From Elysia marginata (lineage: Eukaryota; Mollusca; Gastropoda; Plakobranchidae): a stretch of DNA of 34,895 nt. Of the stretch, positions 29,590-34,895 are shown in pieces. The stretch covers positions 31,838 through 66,732 of the forward strand of contig BMAT01004067.1 of the NCBI GenBank assembly GCA_019649035.1, read 5' to 3'. Position 1 is the first letter of the stretch; the number at the start of each line of letters is the position of its first letter. A program made the position numbers and the translations under genes. The notes below the pieces were generated by a model that saw nothing but the letters and a program-made list of their open reading frames with translations, was not told the origin of the DNA and did not search any database.

Positions 29590-29769
29590 CTAATTTATCT
29601 CAGTTTCCTTGAACTCTCCTTCTTTTGGAGGCTCGAATATTGCCCGCTGACCGCTCGGATTAGTCCGGAGTCCAGACTTGGCAAACGCCCCAGTATAGTA
29701 CGGGCCAGCTGCTACGTCTACCTGACGGCCGTGGTGGTGATTGTTCTTCCTGTATGACCATTGGCCTAG
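29590..29769 (-). CDS. Unidentified open frame, possible terminal exon
   Basis: The 59 codons followed by TAG contain NNHHHGRQVDVAAGPYYTGA, KSGLRTNPSGQRAIFEPPKE and GEFKETEIN at the end. Composition is mixed and hydrophilic, like a cytoplasmic tail, and GC is higher than in the neighbourhood. A candidate acceptor is ttgactag just inside the left end of the frame, but its pyrimidine tract is poor. No ATG starts it. I do not recognise the family. It could be chance or an old transposon fragment. Confidence 0.25.
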   Translation of the reverse strand, partial: LGQWSYRKNNHHHGRQVDVAAGPYYTGAFAKSGLRTNPSGQRAIFEPPKEGEFKETEIN

Positions 29770-30017
29770 TCAAGGACAAGTTTTTACACTCCCTCCCCCT
29801 TTTACCCCATTTTCCTCCCACAGAAGCGCATTATGTACGAACATTTTTGTTTCTCTATCAATCTAGCGTTACCAAAAATCCTTTGCAACAAATTGATACA
29901 ATTGCTTTGAAGTGCTAGACAAACCTTTTCATACTTTGAAGACTCTAAATGTTCAAAGATAAGATTAACTTACTATGAAGAAAAAAAAATTGCAGATTCC
30001 ATAAGCAGCTGCAACAG

Positions 30018-30188
30018 TCCTCCTCCTCCTCCTCCTTCTTCTTCTTCTTCTTCTTCTTCTTCTTCTTCTTCTTCTTCTTCTTCTTCTTCTTCTTCTTCTT
30101 CTTCTTGTCGTTGTTGCTGTTCTTGTTCTTGTATTTGTTGTTGTTGTTCTTCTTGTTGTTGTTGTTCTTCTTCTCTCTCTCCGTCTCT
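30018..30188. repeat. CTT/TTG-type microsatellite
   Basis: CCT units lead into about 25 TTC units, then TTG and TTC units. The poly-Glu minus-strand frame across it is a by-product of the repeat. Confidence 0.95.
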
Positions 30189-30511
30189 CACCACTTTTTA
30201 TCGCTCTTCTTGTCCGTTATGTTTATCTCATTTTTACATTTTTTAAAAGAAATCAACTTGCCTGGTTCGAAGTTTTTAGACTATTTCATTAGAGATAGAC
30301 TCTCACACACCAACCCAATGAAAAAGAAGCGCCTCGAATTTTCAACTTTTTTAATCGGGGGCATCTTTTATCAGGGGTCAGTTCGAATCCTGTGCTGGAC
30401 ATGTTGTCGTTTCCTCCTACTCCTCCGCCTCCTCAGGCGTTGAATGACTTCGCAATTATGGCCACGACACGTCATAATTATCACAGACCTAGAAATGTAA
30501 TAAAGGATTAC

Positions 30512-30576
30512 ATGAATTCATAGCAGTGCTTCCTCGTTGGGTTCAGAAGGCCCGGAGACGCAGGCAGCTCTGAGCA
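30512..30576 (-). CDS. Weak candidate internal exon
   Basis: The acceptor is ttctatttcag and the donor CAT|GTAATC. The open frame is CSELPASPGLLNPTRKHCYE plus F. The two cysteines suggest an extracellular segment, but 65 bp with one good splice site is weak evidence. The reading phase does not join directly to the frame at 29590-29769. Confidence 0.2.
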
Positions 30577-31268
30577 CTGAAATAGAATTCAGTGTTATAT
30601 CAAACGCTAGCACTGATCTAATTACATGATTTTGTACCGTCAACAACTGAGGAGGGCTAGAAGAAACGACATGAGATTAATAACTTGTTTTTTGTACTTT
30701 CCATCTATATGCAAAATCGGTATTTAAAAAAATACTGTTCCCCTTTAACATAATTCTTTCGCTCATCAAAATGCATCATAATTTTTGTATTATACGTTTT
30801 AACCATTATTCATTGGATAGACTAACACCTTAAATTAGATCTTAATGATTGTGAAATACCATCGCTTTAAATAAGAAAGAGTTTCATTGATTTTGATTAC
30901 AGTTTTCCGTAAACAGTCTTAGAAGAAGCTGAAGAAGAAAGAGAAGTTGCAATTAATTTTATTATAATTATTATCACAAAGAGTGAGCATACATCGAAGT
31001 CTCTGAACATATTTTTGTTCTTCGTATAAACATAATTATGTTATCGCCTTTCACGGCAAATTTAGGCATATAAAGTTTTAACATATTTGAATACAGATTG
31101 CCTAGAATATATACGGAAAACTCATACACACCATTATTTTATCAGAAAGCGAACCTTTGCTATAATTTGTGTGAGGAGCTGGGAAAACCATCCACTTTAG
31201 TCAAAATATGAGAGTTACTTTTTTGCATTGTAGTAAAAGAAGAGGTTGCCCATAATCAATTATTACTC

Positions 31269-31274
31269 TTTATT
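31269..31274 (-). terminator. Poly(A) signal AATAAA for minus-strand terminal exon
   Basis: The hexamer reads on the minus strand, 110 bases downstream of the stop codon at 31384-31386. In AT-rich DNA such hexamers are common, so it is supportive only. Confidence 0.4.
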
Positions 31275-31383
31275 TAAAGACGATATGTTGAATCATATAC
31301 AAAGTACGACATGCTTTGTAGATGTTCTTAAGTTGGAGATAAAGTAAAGTATTTTTTTAAGGGCAATGACTTTATAAAGTGTA

Positions 31384-31513
31384 TCAGCGACATGTTGATG
31401 GTTTTTCCAGCTTCTCTCCAATATGTTCTGTAATTTTAAAGAACGAGTTGAGAGTTGTCACCACTGACTTGAAGTAACACAGGTCGATACACCGAGCATA
31501 AGCTCTTTGCCAC
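31384..31513 (-). CDS. Candidate terminal exon of an unrecognised minus-strand gene
   Basis: A strong acceptor (tatctttttttaatcag) is followed by 42 codons and TGA. The peptide reads WQRAYARCIDLCYFKSVVTT, LNSFFKITEHIGEKLEKPST, CR. Its middle is a plausible amphipathic helix with two cysteines four residues apart. Codons are richer in GC than the flanks, and a poly(A) signal follows at a normal distance. The exon is entered with one base of a split codon. I do not recognise the family. An earlier exon of the same gene may be 33695-33754, but at least one further exon would be needed to reconcile the phases. Confidence 0.4.
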
Positions 31514-32322
31514 CTGATTAAAAAAAGATAAGGTTTACACCTACCCAACCGTTTGGGAGGATTAAAACAGTGGGTTTTGAGTACATACTGCTAAAACAAT
31601 TCATTCATTTTCCTGCAAAAAAAATCTCACCATCGTAATGATCAAATAATTATGAAGTAATAAACAAAAAGTCATTATACTTTTTCACCCCGTTTATACA
31701 GGTCTTGATCATCATTATTAGAAAACTATGGCGTTCTATTGCCTTTGATCTATACAAGTCTAACAATGCATAGCCTCCATTGTAGCTCTCTACCTCATTA
31801 ATACAACATTATGAGATATCTCTGTTTGCTCTGTATAACTGTGTCCTACTTTCTTTTTCTCCCTTCTTTCTAATTAGTTCAAAATTCGCACGCAAAATAT
31901 TGATTTTTAGACGTTGGTTTGGTATGGATTTTGTTTAAACAAGGGGGTGTTTGCTTCTCAATTACTGTTGCCGTTCAATTTTGCTTCTTCTTGTAATTAA
32001 GGTGACGCAGATGATGAAAATTATATTAAGAATGGCTAGTGCTAAAAGGGTAATTCGAGAGTTTATCTTTTTTTCGTTGATGGGTACGCTTATTCAACAT
32101 TACTACACAGAAAATTCAATATAATTTTTTTAATTACTGGAAATAGCAATGGGGGTTCTTTTAAGAAGACTAAAAGCACACTGGAAACCATACAAGAGCT
32201 AGGTACAGAACAAGTGTACTTAACAAAGGCAGTGATTGCGAGTTAACACTGCGATACTTATAATTTTGGTGCGTGTGGATCGCCGAAGGACCCAAGAAAA
32301 TTTCAATTTCCTACAGAAAACT

Positions 32323-33396
32323 ATGAACGTCTTTCCTTTAAACTCTTCTCAAGATACGAGCCTTGTCACTACAATAGCACCAAAACCAATGACTTTCGTG
32401 CCTTATTTAGCCGAGTTCTTATTAACAATGAAAGTATCAGCTTATACCACGCCGCCGATTGTGCTGTTTGGTATCGCAACCAACATCATCAATATTGCCA
32501 TTTTTGTCAAAGTTGGTGCTAAGGAAAACGTAACGATTTTATTGTTAGCCCTTTCGATGTCTGACTTAGCCTACCTGTCACTAATCACACCAAGCATTTG
32601 TTTCTTCGTCATTAACACTCTGGTCAAGTCGTACCCATGGCCTTTTGACAAAATGCTGGTCGCTCTATTGTTCTATTGGCCAGCTTACACAGCGTACGAT
32701 CTCTCTTCGTACATCTCCGTCTCTCTTGGCGTTTCGCGTTGCGCATGCGTCGCCATGCCTCTCAAGTTCAAACTAGTGTTCACGAAGTCCCGGACAATTA
32801 AATGGCTGATGTTTTTAGTTGTTTTGGCAGTTGCCCTACGATCTCCAGCGTTGTCAATCCACAGAGTTGCGCACAGAATCGATCCTGTGAAAAATATCTC
32901 CACACCGTATCTGGCTATAGTGAATAGAGAATCGATTACTCGAGCAATGGACATTTTGAACGGAAACCTAGTTCTTTACATCACGTTCACTACTATGATA
33001 GCGTGTGTCATTATTTTAAGCTATAAACTTTATGAGGCCTCAAAAGTTCGGAGGTCTTCCACGACAAAGGAACCTAAAGCCTCAGGCGAGGAAGTTTCCA
33101 AAACAAGCACCCACAGGCTGTCAGCTAAAGACCTTCAGGTAGTCAAGTCTGTTACCCTCGTGTGCTCCATCTTTATACTGTTCCAGTCACCATTTGTGGC
33201 TAAAGCGGTGACACGTCTCACCAACCCTCAGTTTAATTTGAATAAAGACTTGGATTTTTTGTTCAACATTTTTAGTTCTGTTAACGCCACGTGCGCTTAT
33301 CTGAACGCCTCGGTGAACATCTTTGTGTACTACAATTACAACAGTAAGTACAGATCCGTTTTACGTTCACTGCTGCCGGGGAAATTGACGCAATAA
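32323..33396 (+). CDS. Rhodopsin-family GPCR, gastropod orphan/chemosensory-like
   Basis: A 357-residue seven-transmembrane receptor of the plasma membrane, coded by one uninterrupted exon. Start ATG 32323 is chosen over the frame opening at 32236 because cctacag just upstream (AG 32315-32316) is a good splice acceptor, so a 5' UTR intron is likely. TM1 is about 40-62 (GIATNIIN), TM2 70-97 (LALSMSDLAYL, Asp81), TM3 113-138, TM4 160-178 (Trp161), TM5 213-236, TM6 271-295 (FQSPF, Pro290) and TM7 312-337. Asn7 and Asn191 are in glycosylation sequons. The TM3 end is SRCACVAMPLKFK, so the Arg is kept but the acidic residue of DRY is Ser. TM7 reads NASVNIFVYY rather than NPxxY, typical of the expanded orphan receptors of gastropods, some annotated as chemosensory. 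No Cys lies at the start of TM3 or in the second extracellular loop, so the usual disulfide is missing. The ligand is unknown. Confidence 0.85.
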   Translation: MNVFPLNSSQDTSLVTTIAPKPMTFVPYLAEFLLTMKVSAYTTPPIVLFGIATNIINIAIFVKVGAKENVTILLLALSMSDLAYLSLITPSICFFVINTLVKSYPWPFDKMLVALLFYWPAYTAYDLSSYISVSLGVSRCACVAMPLKFKLVFTKSRTIKWLMFLVVLAVALRSPALSIHRVAHRIDPVKNISTPYLAIVNRESITRAMDILNGNLVLYITFTTMIACVIILSYKLYEASKVRRSSTTKEPKASGEEVSKTSTHRLSAKDLQVVKSVTLVCSIFILFQSPFVAKAVTRLTNPQFNLNKDLDFLFNIFSSVNATCAYLNASVNIFVYYNYNSKYRSVLRSLLPGKLTQ

Positions 33397-33694
33397 GGAT
33401 TTATATGATTTTATGATGTTAAGTTAAAGCTGACGCCATATGAAGAAAACCAAGGGAGTTATTGATGAAGCGCAAAACCGAGCTTGCAACAGCAAAAAGA
33501 AAAAAAAAGACGCACAAGTGTCCGACAAATAGCAAGTCACTAAGGTTCATTTAAGGTCAATAGGTTCATTACACAGTCTCCATGTTTAACATTGGATCAT
33601 CAGTTGGCCGGCCCACTTGTCGAAAATGCAATTTCAATTCTGTTTTTTTTAACTTCTGAACGTTCAAAAAGTCAAATCAATACAAGACTCTTAC

Positions 33695-33754
33695 GCTGAA
33701 TTGTCCGTTTATTTGGGCGAGAGGCCCTCTAAGTCTGATGGTCTCGGATGTCTC
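33695..33754 (-). CDS. Candidate internal exon of a minus-strand gene
   Basis: The acceptor is ttttctactgttctag and the donor AGC|GTAAGAG, both strong. The 60 bp between are open in only one frame, ETSETIRLRGPLAQINGQFS, in phase 0. Length is too short for a family call. If real, its gene spans the receptor at 32323-33396 on the other strand. Confidence 0.3.
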
Positions 33755-33814
33755 CTAGAACAGTAGAAAACGAGAACGACATTCATCTAACCTAACAAGG
33801 AAGGAAAAGAAGCC

Positions 33815-34090
33815 ACGATATGGTTTGAAACAGCGAAAAAAAAAAAAGAAACATCATAATTATGATTTGAAATAGCAGAAAAAGACATTCAAACCGTCGG
33901 GAAAAATAAGCAAAATTAGAGACGTTGATATGGCCTGAAGCAGCAGAAAAAGAGACGTTTATAATAATGTTTCGAGACAGAGGAAAAAGAAGGTGTTGCT
34001 AATTATGACATAAAACCGAAGAGACAGAGAAGTTTTCAAATATGATTCGAAGCAGGTGGGAAAAACTAATAATTGTGGCCTGTAACAGTT
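33815..34090. repeat. Degenerate tandem repeat, period about 35-45 bp
   Basis: About seven units begin near 33815, 33860, 33927, 33963, 34002, 34039 and 34072. Each resembles TATGGTTTGAAACAGCAG followed by AAAAAGAGA. Spacing is uneven and units differ greatly, so it is an old minisatellite. A weak related unit may lie near 33480. Confidence 0.45.
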
Positions 34091-34837
34091 AAATAAAAGG
34101 TACCACGATTTGCATGACAGAGACAAAAATCGTAACAAACCATTGTTTGATCAACAGTTAGTGGAAGCGTCTAAGACTTAGAAGCAGTTATGGAAGCTTT
34201 TGGTAACACCATATTTATTTTGTAAAAAAACAAAAACAAAAAAAAACAAAAAAGAAAAAAAAACAGTTTTAGCCACATCACTTTACGCGTAAAAACAAAA
34301 AGGGTCTTTCAAGCTCAGAACACAAGAGCAGCCTTGCAAACCTGTCTTTGTGGTACTTTATGTGGTGACTAAGTGAACGAGAACTTTTTTTGGGGGTGAG
34401 GGGGGGTATTAGTGATTTTTTTAGGACAACATTAAGTGTAATTTCTCACTTAAATTTAATTCAAAATCATGTATTTGTTGAATAATGTGTTGACTAGTTT
34501 TTATAAGATCCAAGATTTACGAGCTGTATATTAGCGCAACGAGCTAATTTCGAAAACGAATTCACATAATGCAGAAAATTGACCAGCTATGCTACTTGGT
34601 CATTGATTGATGTACACTGTTGGATGTTTTTCTTTTTTTTTACTGTTTTCTAAAGCAAGGTTATATTGAATTCAAGCATTAAGTTAAAATTTTCGTTTTA
34701 ATAGAAAACTCTATATATAATATCAATGTCAATATAAAGAATACGTAGAAACAATGTTTGCTTTAGAAAGTAATCACAGCTTTTTAAATTTAAAAATTGT
34801 CCCTAGATATTGTATTAGAATCTTTAGTATTTGGAAG

Positions 34838-34895
34838 ATATCATCATCATCATCATCATCATCACAATAATCATCATTGTTATTATTATTATTAT
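34838..34895. repeat. ATC then ATT microsatellite at window edge
   Basis: About eight TCA/ATC units are followed by TAT units running off the end of the window. Confidence 0.9.

Larger units (their letters stand above)
30577..32316. other. Region upstream of the GPCR
   Basis: It is AT-rich with no recognised repeat. Apart from the minus-strand terminal exon at 31384-31513, nothing coding is supported. It should contain the receptor's promoter and probably a 5' UTR exon, neither of which can be pinned down. Confidence 0.4.

Noticed and set aside
30381-30390. B-box-like GTTCGAATCC, possible SINE remnant
   Set aside because: No A box, body or tail can be recognised around it.
32033-32125. 30-codon plus-strand frame beginning MASAKRVIREF
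   Set aside because: It is too short, with no splice or conservation evidence. It could be an upstream frame of the receptor transcript.

Overview
The window is AT-rich animal DNA, about one third GC, with spliced genes, tRNA-derived SINEs and many short DNA transposons. A lineage-expanded type of rhodopsin-family receptor near the right end, close to the orphan or chemosensory receptors of gastropods, points to a mollusc, most likely a gastropod. This placement is an inference from protein character only.

Positions 1-19,250 hold the 3' two thirds of EFTUD2, the U5 snRNP GTPase (U5-116K, yeast Snu114), on the plus strand. Sixteen coding exons can be placed exactly, all with GT-AG introns. 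They encode 640 residues corresponding to about residues 333-972 of the human protein. The start of the gene lies left of the window. The last introns are swollen by DNA transposons: two complete elements with terminal inverted repeats and 6-bp target duplications, a pogo/Tigger-type MITE inside a probable piggyBac-like element, a tRNA-SINE, and a further MITE in the 3' UTR.

Positions 19,250-26,050 are gene-poor. They contain a microRNA-like hairpin, a 300-bp AGT trinucleotide array, a short MITE-like inverted repeat, a small hairpin and a SINE remnant.

Positions 26,054-26,654 on the minus strand look like one exon of a TGF-beta superfamily precursor, the propeptide part, with an activin/inhibin-like CxxC segment and a very basic end. 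No mature cystine-knot domain was found to its left. Positions 27,900-30,600 hold two diverged minus-strand SINE copies, a CTT/TTG microsatellite and two weak minus-strand exon candidates.

Positions 31,260-34,895 hold an intact intronless coding region for a seven-transmembrane receptor on the plus strand. It is flanked on the minus strand by a candidate terminal exon (acceptor, 42-codon reading frame, stop, poly(A) signal) and a 60-bp candidate internal exon, so the receptor may sit inside an intron of an unrecognised minus-strand gene. A degenerate tandem repeat and an ATC microsatellite close the window. No retroviral or LTR element, CRISPR array or rRNA gene was seen.
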